Assembly (NCBI GenBank): GCA_024281115.1
Contig: JAMXLI010000221.1
Span: forward strand, 1-38,095
Length of the DNA stretch: 38,095 bases
Source of the DNA: Terriglobales bacterium
Lineage (GTDB): Bacteria > Acidobacteriota > Terriglobia > Terriglobales > Acidobacteriaceae
Direction: 5' to 3'
Positions within the stretch are counted from its first letter, which is position 1; each line of letters opens with the position of its first letter. The position numbers and the translations under genes were made by a program. Shown here one piece after another: positions 9,701-17,534 of the stretch. The notes under the pieces were generated by a model, which was given only the letters and a program-made list of their open reading frames with translations, ran no database searches and was not told the DNA's origin.

Positions 9701-11232
9701 CGACTACCGGCCGGCTCAGCAAGCACCGCGGCCACCTCTACAACTGGTACGACACGCGCACCCTGGAGCCCTTGCCCCCGCGCTTTGTCTCTTCGGTCGA
9801 TAGCGGCAATCTGGCCGCCGGCCTGTGGACGCTGCAGCGCGGCCTGCTGCGGGCCTTGACCCAGCCGCTCGTGGCACACGCGGCCGCCGAGGGCCTGCTC
9901 GACCACCTGCGCACGCTGGTGAACTTTCGCGCCTTTCCCCGCCGCCGCTTCCGGCGCATTCAGCAGCAGATGAAACAGGCGGGCTGGCTGCAACACCTGC
10001 TCAGTTTTCCGGACGGCGCATTAGGGGATTTGCCGCCCCGGGTGGCGGCCTCCCCCCTGCGCGTGCGCGAGGCGCGGTGGTTCCTAGAGGAGGCGGAGGC
10101 ACGGGTTCGCGCCGTCAAGCAGGCGGTGCGGCTGCATGCGCCCTGGCTGCTGCCGGAATTTGCGCCGGTGCGCAAGGATCCGGCGATGAACCTGAAATCG
10201 TCGTTTGAGGGGCTGGCGCTGGGCCGGCTACCGGAGTTCATTGATGCTTTGTCCGTGCGCCTGCAGTTGGCGCTTTTGCACTCCACCCCTACCGCCGCCC
10301 AGAAAGAGCTCTACGAGCGGTTGCAGACAATGTTGCCGGAGGCGCGCGCGCAAGCGGTGAAGCTGACCTGCGATCTGCGCGCCTGTGCCGAGGACGCCGG
10401 CGCGCTGGCCGACACGATGGATTTTCGCTTCTTGCTCAATCGGCGCCGCAAGCTGCTTTCAGCGGGCTACGACGCGGACGCCCAGAAGCTGCACACCGCT
10501 TGCTATGACCTGCTGGCTTCCGAGTCGCGCACCGCCGTCTTTGTGGCCATTGCAAAAGAGGACATCCCCCAAGAGAGCTGGTTCTTGCTGGGGCGGGCGC
10601 ACACCCTGCACGAAGGGCAGCCGGTGCTGCTCTCCTGGACGGGGACGATGTTCGAGTACCTGATGCCGGCCCTCTGGATGCGCACCCATCCCAACACTCT
10701 GCTCGACCGCTCGCGCGCGGTGGCGGTCCAGGCGCAGCAGGATTACACACAAGGCAAGAGAGCGCCCTGGGGCATCTCCGAATCGGCCCTCTACGAAACC
10801 GATGAAGCCGGCAACTACCAGTACTTTGCCTCCGGATTGCCCAAACTGGCCTTGCGCAAAGGCGCGCAGGACGCGCTGGTAATCTCGCCCTATTCCACCT
10901 TCCTGGCGTTGCCGGTCAATCCCGCCGCCGCGCTGCATAACCTCCGGCGCATGTCAGCGCTCGGATGGATGAGCGTCTATGGCTTCTATGAATCGGCGGA
11001 CTTCAGCCGGGCACGCCGGAATTGGCTGCGCCGTTATCAATTGGTGCGCTGCTGGATGGCCCATCATCAAGGCATGAGCCTGCTGGCGGTTGCCAATTTT
11101 CTGCACGACGGCGTAGTGCAGGAATGGTTCCACTCCGACCCACGCGTGATGGCCACTGAATTATTGCTGCACGAGAAGCCGGTAGCGCACGTTAGCTCCG
11201 CCGAGCCCAGCTTCGAGAGCGCCGCAGCCTGA
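6745..11232 (+). CDS. Cyclic beta-1,2-glucan synthase-like protein (GT84 plus cyclisation-type domain) lacking the GH94 domain
   Basis: A 1495-residue membrane protein that matches the N-terminal half of the roughly 2800-residue NdvB/ChvB synthases. A soluble N-terminus is followed by membrane helices around 322-375 and again near 725-775, 793-815 and 850-880. They flank a GT84 glycosyltransferase domain with the DAD motif (D536, D538), a downstream HDLIEG segment and the RxxRW-type motif RKHRW ending at W685. From about residue 890 comes the glycoamylase-like middle domain (DNVQEEPP, ISPTNLAFLLNA, YNWYDT, SVDSGNLAAGL, SWTGTMFEYLMP, PWGISESA, WMAHHQGMS) that performs cyclisation (GH189) in known synthases. 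The C-terminal GH94 phosphorylase domain that sets chain length is missing, and the next 56 bases before the convergent neighbour hold no remnant of it. The gene follows the ABC exporter directly. Confidence 0.88.
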   Translation: MPQNTHLELVTEEAAPSAERFDFQALREHAAQLAREARWVPGAYESEHFAQRVRALARGLRPVLKPLRSPRPAGTVSDDFRWLHDHGKLLYTELQNARETLKPVRKIPHVRREGGLTVPRVLALAEGFLVFCGYQFNEQALGAYVEAYQQIMVLKTAELWALAPALKLVLLEQVAERGPAILQDPQASNGVGACVRSLQEIGQTSWKDVLEPLIASDKILRGDPAGAYSRMDYESRELYRNQVVAIAEQSDCGEVEVASEAIALARAAAQQKHASGRVAQRRSHVGYYLVAEGAPLLHQKTNYRPPFAQRVQMFLRRYPDSFYVPGIEILTLVILLGLLLPVVVVYSSVPLILFSILVLLVPCSQAAVELMNYLATNVLAPRILPKLDLSQGMPEDCLTLVAVPSLLLNEKQVRRLVEDLEVRFLGNHDRNLHFALLSDLPDSSEPPKEDDPLVDLCARLIGELNEKYAGRAMGSFLLLHRHRIYNPRERVWMGWERKRGKLLDLNKLLRNQYDSFPVKVGDTSVLERIRFVITLDADTELPRGTAHRMVGALAHPLNQAIIDPERNVVVAGYGILQPRVGVSVQSAASSRLAQIYSGQTGFDIYTRAVSNVYQDLYGEGIFAGKGIYEVDTVHGVLDRRFPRNALLSHDLIEGAYARAGLASDIEVIEDYPSHYSAYNRRKHRWLRGDWQIAGWLRAWVYDESGRPAPNPISIVSRWKIFDNLRRSLVEPATFLLLLLGWLMLPGRPRYWTLATLLLLFLPAWLQFLFTLLRAAFDWNRQIARDALDGLFDANVSVLLTLTFLAHQTLLSVDAVVRAVVRRTVTRRRLLEWETAAEAESGARRRTPIDTYLDLMPLLAAGVGVVLWYLRPSGFWPALPILLLWAGSKPISLWLNRPPRPLRHEVSHKDELFLRRAALRTWRYFAELCTEEHNWLVPDNVQEEPPAVAARISPTNLAFLLNARQVACEMGYLSVAELAELTRRTLATTGRLSKHRGHLYNWYDTRTLEPLPPRFVSSVDSGNLAAGLWTLQRGLLRALTQPLVAHAAAEGLLDHLRTLVNFRAFPRRRFRRIQQQMKQAGWLQHLLSFPDGALGDLPPRVAASPLRVREARWFLEEAEARVRAVKQAVRLHAPWLLPEFAPVRKDPAMNLKSSFEGLALGRLPEFIDALSVRLQLALLHSTPTAAQKELYERLQTMLPEARAQAVKLTCDLRACAEDAGALADTMDFRFLLNRRRKLLSAGYDADAQKLHTACYDLLASESRTAVFVAIAKEDIPQESWFLLGRAHTLHEGQPVLLSWTGTMFEYLMPALWMRTHPNTLLDRSRAVAVQAQQDYTQGKRAPWGISESALYETDEAGNYQYFASGLPKLALRKGAQDALVISPYSTFLALPVNPAAALHNLRRMSALGWMSVYGFYESADFSRARRNWLRRYQLVRCWMAHHQGMSLLAVANFLHDGVVQEWFHSDPRVMATELLLHEKPVAHVSSAEPSFESAAA

Positions 11233-11288
11233 AAGCATCTGTCCGCGAAGGCCATTCGCCCCGACGGGAGGCCTGAATGCTGACCTCT

Positions 11289-12422
11289 TTACTTCGGAAT
11301 TGAGATAGAGGTGGGAACGGACAAGGTTGAGAAAGGCGAACCGTTCACCGGTGTCAGGGCGCCGCTCGAAGAATTGATGACCAGTTCCGAGAGGCCGGGC
11401 GACACCTCGTTGCCGACGAAAAGAAATTTGCCCGAAGGATCCACCGCAACAAAGGCGGGAGACTGCGCTCCTCCAAAGGGCGAGCCGGAAACATTGGTAG
11501 GGACGCCGCTCGCCGTGTCCAGCGAAAATACCGAGATCGTGCTGGGCGTGAAATTCGAGACGTAGAGAAACTTGCCCGCCGGATCCACCGCCACCGAGTT
11601 GGGATTGGCCCCGGCCAGAAAGGGTGATCCGGCAATCGGGCTTAAGCCACCCCCGGCGACAATGCGGAACCCGGACAAGCGGTTTCCGAGCAGGCTGGCG
11701 ACGTAGAGGAAGTCCCCCGAGGGGTGCACCGCAATCGAGGTGGGATTTGTGGGGACTGCGACCGGCGAAGACGCGATTTGCACCAGCACGCCCGAATTGG
11801 CGGTGATGCTGTAAATGGAAACCGAGGCTGAATTGGCTGCCGCAACGTACAGGGTCGCGCCCGAGGGCGAGACCGCGAGCGCGCTGGGATCGAGTCCCGT
11901 GGGGAAAGGGGAACCGGGCACGGCGGATAGAGCGCCCGTCCCCGCATCGATCGCGAACACGGAGACGTCGTTCGAGCCGGCGTTGGCGACGAAGAGGAAA
12001 TTGCCGCCGGAATCAATGGCCAGCGCGCCTGGATTGAGTCCGCCGTCCGGCACCCGCGGCAAAACCTCGCGCAAGGCATCGGACACGGGATCGATGGTGT
12101 AGAGCGAGATATTGTTCTCGCCGGCATTGCTCACGTAAGCAAACTTTCGCGAGGGATGAATCTGGATGGCGTTCGGCGATCGCCCCGTGATGAACGGCGA
12201 GTTGATCAGTTGTTGCAGCTTTCCCGACGAATTGTCCACCAGGTAGCCGGCAACGGCATTGCTCGCCGATAGGGTGACGTAGGCCACATGCCGTGAATTG
12301 CTGGAGCAGCCCAGTTGGGCGGCGATCGGGAATACCATGCAGGCCGCCAAAGCCAGGGTCCTGGCCGCGACGGCACCGGGCCGCATCGCGATTGCGCCGG
12401 ATTGAGGGAATCGTAATCTCAT
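11289..12422 (-). CDS. Exported YVTN/lactonase-type beta-propeller protein
   Basis: 377 residues with an N-terminal hydrophobic signal around residues 18-38 and then about seven imperfect repeats of roughly 48 residues. Each has the pattern (I/L)AV-P-G-FLYVA-N-VS-(V/I)(F/Y)-(I/L)D--TG-L--V-GSPF, the YVTN/6-phosphogluconolactonase-like propeller. A Cys after AAQLG could be lipidated, but Gln at -3 is a poor lipobox. The start is set by an ATGA overlap with the upstream barrel gene, which implies translational coupling. A second in-frame ATG 12 codons later would give a shorter signal. Such propellers in Acidobacteriota are mostly uncharacterised; no catalytic residue is evident, so a binding or scaffold role outside the inner membrane is likely. 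Confidence 0.8.
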   Translation of the reverse strand: MRLRFPQSGAIAMRPGAVAARTLALAACMVFPIAAQLGCSSNSRHVAYVTLSASNAVAGYLVDNSSGKLQQLINSPFITGRSPNAIQIHPSRKFAYVSNAGENNISLYTIDPVSDALREVLPRVPDGGLNPGALAIDSGGNFLFVANAGSNDVSVFAIDAGTGALSAVPGSPFPTGLDPSALAVSPSGATLYVAAANSASVSIYSITANSGVLVQIASSPVAVPTNPTSIAVHPSGDFLYVASLLGNRLSGFRIVAGGGLSPIAGSPFLAGANPNSVAVDPAGKFLYVSNFTPSTISVFSLDTASGVPTNVSGSPFGGAQSPAFVAVDPSGKFLFVGNEVSPGLSELVINSSSGALTPVNGSPFSTLSVPTSISIPK

Positions 12423-13027
12423 GGGCTGGGAGGGTTCAGGTTCTTGCCGAAGGTAAGCACGATAGCCGCCGAGATGCGCAGGCTCTTCTGCGTCGTGGAA
12501 AATGTGTTGGAACGAATGTAGTCAGCCTGCACCGGGCGCAGCACCCAATAGGGGGTTAGGCGATACTCATACCCGCCCCCAGCGCCCCAGGCCAGACCGC
12601 TGTCGGTGGCTTGCAGGCCGGAGACGGCGTTGCGCGCCCCGCCCACCAGTCCCCGTGCCAGAAAACTGGAGCGCCCCCTGCGATAGGCTGCCTGCGGGCC
12701 CGCCAACGCATAAAAAGTGCGAAACTTGTTACCGCCATTGGACCCGTAGTTGCCGCTCAGGTCAGCCACGATGGCCAGCCACGGGTTCAGGTGCACGCCC
12801 ATGCCGAAAACGCCGCCATGGGAATTTGTGTACTCGGTTAGCCCGAGGGCGCGGGTGTCCAGCCGGAGGTAGGAGTAGCCGGCCGACATCTCGAAGCGGT
12901 CCACCTCCTGCGCGCTGGCGAGCCCCGGCACAAGCAGCACCAGGGCCGCGGCCAGGAGAATACATCCCCGAAGGAACGACACCTTGGCTGGGGCTGATTG
13001 AAGGGAGCCGGCGGGATCCACGCGCAT
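12419..13027 (-). CDS. Outer-membrane beta-barrel protein (OmpA-like small porin fold)
   Basis: 202 residues from the ATG at 13025-13027. A signal peptide (hydrophobic core CILLAAALVLLVPGLASAQ near residues 22-40) is followed by alternating hydrophobic strands: FEMSAGYSYLRL, GGVFGMGVHL, WLAIVADLSGNYG, KFRTFYALAGPQAAY, AGGGYEYRLTPYWVLRPVQADYI. The terminal strand ISAAIVLTFG resembles an outer-membrane insertion signal, with residues after it. This is the OMP_b-brl eight-strand pattern; function is unknown. An open frame extends 14 codons upstream to a TTG but lacks support. The stop overlaps the propeller gene start by 4 nt (ATGA), so the two are an operon and may form an envelope pair. Confidence 0.75.
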   Translation of the reverse strand: MRVDPAGSLQSAPAKVSFLRGCILLAAALVLLVPGLASAQEVDRFEMSAGYSYLRLDTRALGLTEYTNSHGGVFGMGVHLNPWLAIVADLSGNYGSNGGNKFRTFYALAGPQAAYRRGRSSFLARGLVGGARNAVSGLQATDSGLAWGAGGGYEYRLTPYWVLRPVQADYIRSNTFSTTQKSLRISAAIVLTFGKNLNPPSP

Positions 13028-13199
13028 AGGGTTCGGAGCAGCGGAAGCATTATATGCATAGGGATGCAAGCCGCGGCGAGAAAAGGGGCTGGGTTAAGCG
13101 GGCCGGCTGGCGCTCGTGCGTGGCCGACTTTGCGCCGCCGCTCCGGAGAGGCGGCGCACAGCGGGCGGTGCGCGGCGGGGTACCCCAGGAGTCCAGGGC

Positions 13200-13226
13200 T
13201 TTTTACAACTTTTTACTTCGTTTTAC
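13200..13226 (+). repeat. Three TTTTAC direct repeats with exact 10-bp period (putative response-regulator site)
   Basis: TTTTAC starts at 13201, 13211 and 13221, one helical turn apart, ending 6 nt before a TTGACA -35 box at 13233. Direct repeats phased at 10-11 bp beside the -35 are the usual arrangement for OmpR/PhoB-family activators. The operon downstream encodes such a regulator, so autoregulation is the simplest reading. A related pair occurs upstream of the RND gene at 17347-17363. Confidence 0.55.
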
Positions 13227-13232
13227 GTGGCG

Positions 13233-13262
13233 TTGACACTCGCCTGCAACAATTTCGATATC
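13233..13262 (+). promoter_or_regulatory. Promoter candidate for the histidine kinase operon
   Basis: A perfect -35 TTGACA (13233-13238) is followed, 18 nt later, by the weak -10 GATATC (13257-13262). Transcription would begin near 13270, about 30 nt before the kinase ATG. A consensus -35 with a poor -10, preceded by phased repeats, fits an activator-assisted promoter. Confidence 0.45.
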
Positions 13263-13302
13263 GTTCGTGGCCGTGAACAGTAACGGCCGCGCAGAGGTTG
13301 CC

Positions 13303-15002
<1,700 letters not shown>

Positions 15003-15006
<4 letters not shown>

Positions 15007-15683
15007 CCCGGATCCTGATCGTGGAAGACGAGCCCAACATGGTTGCCGGCCTGCGCGATAACTTCGAATTCGAAGGTTACGAGGTGATCAGCGCGCACGA
15101 TGGAGTGGAAGGCCTGCAACGGGCGCTGGACGATTCCCCCGACCTGGTGGTCCTGGACGTGATGATGCCGCGCATGAGCGGCCTTGACGTCTGCAAGCAG
15201 CTCAAGATGAAGAAGCCGGCCCTGCCCGTCATCATGCTCACCGCCCGCGGCCAGGAAGTAGACAAGGTGGTGGGCCTGGAGCTGGGCGCCGACGATTACG
15301 TGACCAAGCCGTTTTCGATTCGCGAACTGCTGGCGCGCATCAAGGCGGTGCTGCGCCGCGCCCACGCCACCGGCAACGGCCAGGAGCGCGTCACCTTCGG
15401 CGATATCGAAGTGGACCTGCGCGCCTGCCAGGTGGCCCGCGCGGGCAGGTCCCTGGATTTTTCCTCCAAGGAATTCGAGTTGCTCAAGTACTTCATCGGG
15501 CATCGCGGCGAGGCGCTCAGCCGCGACCGCCTGCTGGAAGACGTGTGGGGCTACGACCGGTTTCCCACCACGCGCACGGTGGACGCGCACATCGTCCGGC
15601 TGCGCCAGAAGCTGGAGCCCAGCCCGGAAGACCCGCGCTTCATTCTGACGGTGCACGGCGTCGGTTACAAGTTCGTGGGCTAG
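15003..15683 (+). CDS. OmpR/PhoB-family response regulator
   Basis: 226 residues: a receiver domain with E8-D9, phospho-acceptor D52 in VVLDVMMP, T80 and K102 all in place, then a winged-helix DNA-binding domain (about 130-226) ending VHGVGYKFVG, typical of the OmpR class. It is translationally coupled to the kinase. The class binds direct repeats at 10-11 bp spacing, which matches the TTTAC repeats before the kinase and RND genes. It is likely a transcription activator of its own operon and of the pump; that link is inference. Confidence 0.93.
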
Positions 15684-15702
15684 GCGCAGGAACGGGACGA
15701 AG

Positions 15703-16605
15703 ATGCAGGACCAGACCACAAACCGAAACAGCGGCAATCGCCCGGGATGCCGGCCCAACGCGGCCCGGCGGGAATCGCACGCCGAAGCCCTGGCTGCCGC
15801 CGAAGCGCTGGCCGCCCGCAATCGCGAGCTGGAAGAACAGATCGCATCGCTCAAGGAGGAGCGCGGGCGCCACCGCCGCTGGTTGAACGAGGCGGCGCAG
15901 GTGCAGCGCAAACTGGCTGCGCCGCGGCGGATGCGGCGGGGACCTTTCGAAGTGGCCGCCGAGGTTTTTCCCATCGAGCCCGTGTGCGGGGATTTCGTCA
16001 CCACCTTCCAGGCTGAGGAGAAGATCTTTTTCGCCATCGGCGACATCCTGGGCAAGGGCCTGCATGCCGGGATGTGGTTCACGCATCTGGTGGGGCTGCT
16101 GCGGATCTTCACTCCCGCTTTACGGGATCCGGCGGCAGTGACCGCGGCCATCAACGGCCACGTAGCCGGCTTGCAGCCTGAGCCCCCTATCACCAGCATG
16201 TTCATCGGCGAACTGGATGCGCGTACGGGCGCATTGGCCTATTGCAACGCCGGCCATCCTGCCCCGGTGCTGGTGCGCGCCAACGGAGGCGTGGAGCGGC
16301 TCTCCCAGGGCGGCCCGGTAATGGGCGCGGTCCCAGGAGTGACTTACGCGAGCAGTACGGTCGCGATCGGTGCAGCCGACACCCTGGTGGGTTATTCCGA
16401 CGGCCTGGTGGAATGCCGCAATCCGCGCGGTGAAGACTTCGGCGTTGAACGAGTGGCGGCCGCGGTGCGCAACCCGGCGCACGGTTCGGCCGACAGCATC
16501 CTGTTTTCTGTACTGGGCGCGGCCCAGGACTTCGCCGCCTCAGAACCCTGCGCAGACGATCTTGCGCTTTTGGTGGTGCACTGTGCACGCGAACACGCAA
16601 GCTGA
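15703..16605 (+). CDS. SpoIIE/RsbU-type PP2C protein phosphatase
   Basis: 300 residues. Residues 23-60 form a probable coiled coil (Ala/Glu/Arg-rich heptads), followed by a SpoIIE-type phosphatase domain. The metal-binding acids are present: D97 in CGDF, D114 in GDILGKG, D233 in YSDGLVE and D285-D286 in ADDLALL. There is no PAS, GAF or receiver domain, so control would come through the coiled coil or a partner. Family members dephosphorylate STAS anti-anti-sigma proteins in partner-switching systems, but no STAS or RsbW-type kinase gene is in the window. It starts 19 nt after the regulator gene and ends at or within the sigma-factor start, so it belongs to the same operon. Confidence 0.88.
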   Translation: MQDQTTNRNSGNRPGCRPNAARRESHAEALAAAEALAARNRELEEQIASLKEERGRHRRWLNEAAQVQRKLAAPRRMRRGPFEVAAEVFPIEPVCGDFVTTFQAEEKIFFAIGDILGKGLHAGMWFTHLVGLLRIFTPALRDPAAVTAAINGHVAGLQPEPPITSMFIGELDARTGALAYCNAGHPAPVLVRANGGVERLSQGGPVMGAVPGVTYASSTVAIGAADTLVGYSDGLVECRNPRGEDFGVERVAAAVRNPAHGSADSILFSVLGAAQDFAASEPCADDLALLVVHCAREHAS

Positions 16606-17284
16606 CTGGAATAGCACGTTGCTTTCCGACGTCAACAAGAACGCCGCCCTACTCGCCCCCGTGCTGGGGCCGGCCCCGGCATCGGCGCCCCGCGATTCCG
16701 CGCCGCTGGACAACTCGGTGCTCATTCGCCAGGCCCAGGCTGGGGATGCGTTCGCCTTCGAACAATTGGTCCGCGCCTACGATCGCGCCGTGCTGCGCCT
16801 GGCCCTGCACATTACCGGCTCGGAGCAGGACGCGCAGGACATTTACCAGGAAGTCTTTCTGCGCGCCTTCCAGAGCCTGCCGCGCTTCCGCTTCGAGTGC
16901 TCGTTCTATACCTGGCTATATCGCATCACTTCTAATCTCTGCCTGGACTATTTGCGGCGCCGGCACCGCCTGCAGAAGCATTTCTCCGTGCTGGTGTCGC
17001 CGGAGGGCGAGGAGCGGGAGGCGCTCGACCTGGTGCCCGATTCCGCCCCCGACCACGATCCCGAACGGCAACTGATCAGTGGCGAACTGCGCCTGCGGAT
17101 CAAACGCGCCCTGGGCACGCTCTCGCCGCGTGAGCGCGTGGTTTTCGACCTGAAGCACGCCCACGGACTCCGGCTTCGCACCATTGCCGACATTCTGAAG
17201 ACCAGCGAAGGCGCGGTTCGCAATACTCTATTCCGCGCCACGCAGAAGCTGCGGGGCTGCCTGGCGGAAGCCTACTCCAATTAG
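16583..17284 (+). CDS. ECF-type RNA polymerase sigma factor
   Basis: Sigma-70 family factor with region 2 (DAFAFEQLVRAYDRAVLRLA through DAQDIYQEVFLRAF, FYTWLYRITSNLCLDYLRRR) and region 4 (LSPRERVVFDLKHAHGLRLR, then the HTH IADILKTSEGAVRNTLFRAT), joined by an acidic linker. Nothing resembling regions 1 or 3 is present, so it is an ECF sigma. The start is uncertain. GTG at 16583 overlaps the phosphatase by 23 nt; TTG at 16619 or GTG at 16661 would give shorter proteins, and the conserved part begins only near 16715. No adjacent anti-sigma gene is seen, which is unusual for many ECF groups; the phosphatase just upstream may take part in its control, as an inference. Confidence 0.85.
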   Translation: MHANTQADWNSTLLSDVNKNAALLAPVLGPAPASAPRDSAPLDNSVLIRQAQAGDAFAFEQLVRAYDRAVLRLALHITGSEQDAQDIYQEVFLRAFQSLPRFRFECSFYTWLYRITSNLCLDYLRRRHRLQKHFSVLVSPEGEEREALDLVPDSAPDHDPERQLISGELRLRIKRALGTLSPRERVVFDLKHAHGLRLRTIADILKTSEGAVRNTLFRATQKLRGCLAEAYSN

Positions 17285-17346
17285 GCGCGCTGCCCGCCAG
17301 GGCGGCTGGGGCCAAAGCGCCCGTCGCAGGAAGCGCTTTCCCGCTC

Positions 17347-17363
17347 TGTAAAGCTGTGTAAAG
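17347..17363 (+). repeat. TGTAAAG direct repeat, 10-bp period, upstream of the RND genes
   Basis: TGTAAAG occurs at 17347-17353 and again at 17357-17363 with CTG between. On the opposite strand this reads TTTACA-N4-TTTACA, the same core and spacing as the three repeats before the kinase gene, but in the opposite orientation relative to the downstream gene. It lies 172 nt before the RND start and 63 nt after the sigma-factor stop. It resembles the WalR-type TGTWAH pair but with N4 spacing. Probably a site for the OmpR-type regulator encoded upstream. Confidence 0.5.
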
Positions 17364-17386
17364 AAGGCCGCCGTACCGCGACTTTT

Positions 17387-17407
17387 GGAGACCCGCTGCG
17401 GGTCTCC
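17387..17407 (+). terminator. Strong GC hairpin between the sigma factor and RND genes
   Basis: GGAGACCCGC-T-GCGGGTCTCC is a perfect 10-bp inverted repeat about 100 nt after the sigma-factor stop. No T-run follows on the top strand, so it is at best a non-canonical terminator. It could also be an operator or a processing hairpin. Confidence 0.35.
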
Positions 17408-17534
17408 ATCATCCAATTGGGGTTGCTCGGGGAAACTCCGGCGCGCGGCTCCCGCGCGTCGTCTACCTGCAGTCTTTGTCCGGTTTTTGCGAAACCGCAA
17501 GGGCGTTCCCGCCTTGAGGTTGAGGTTTTGATTC

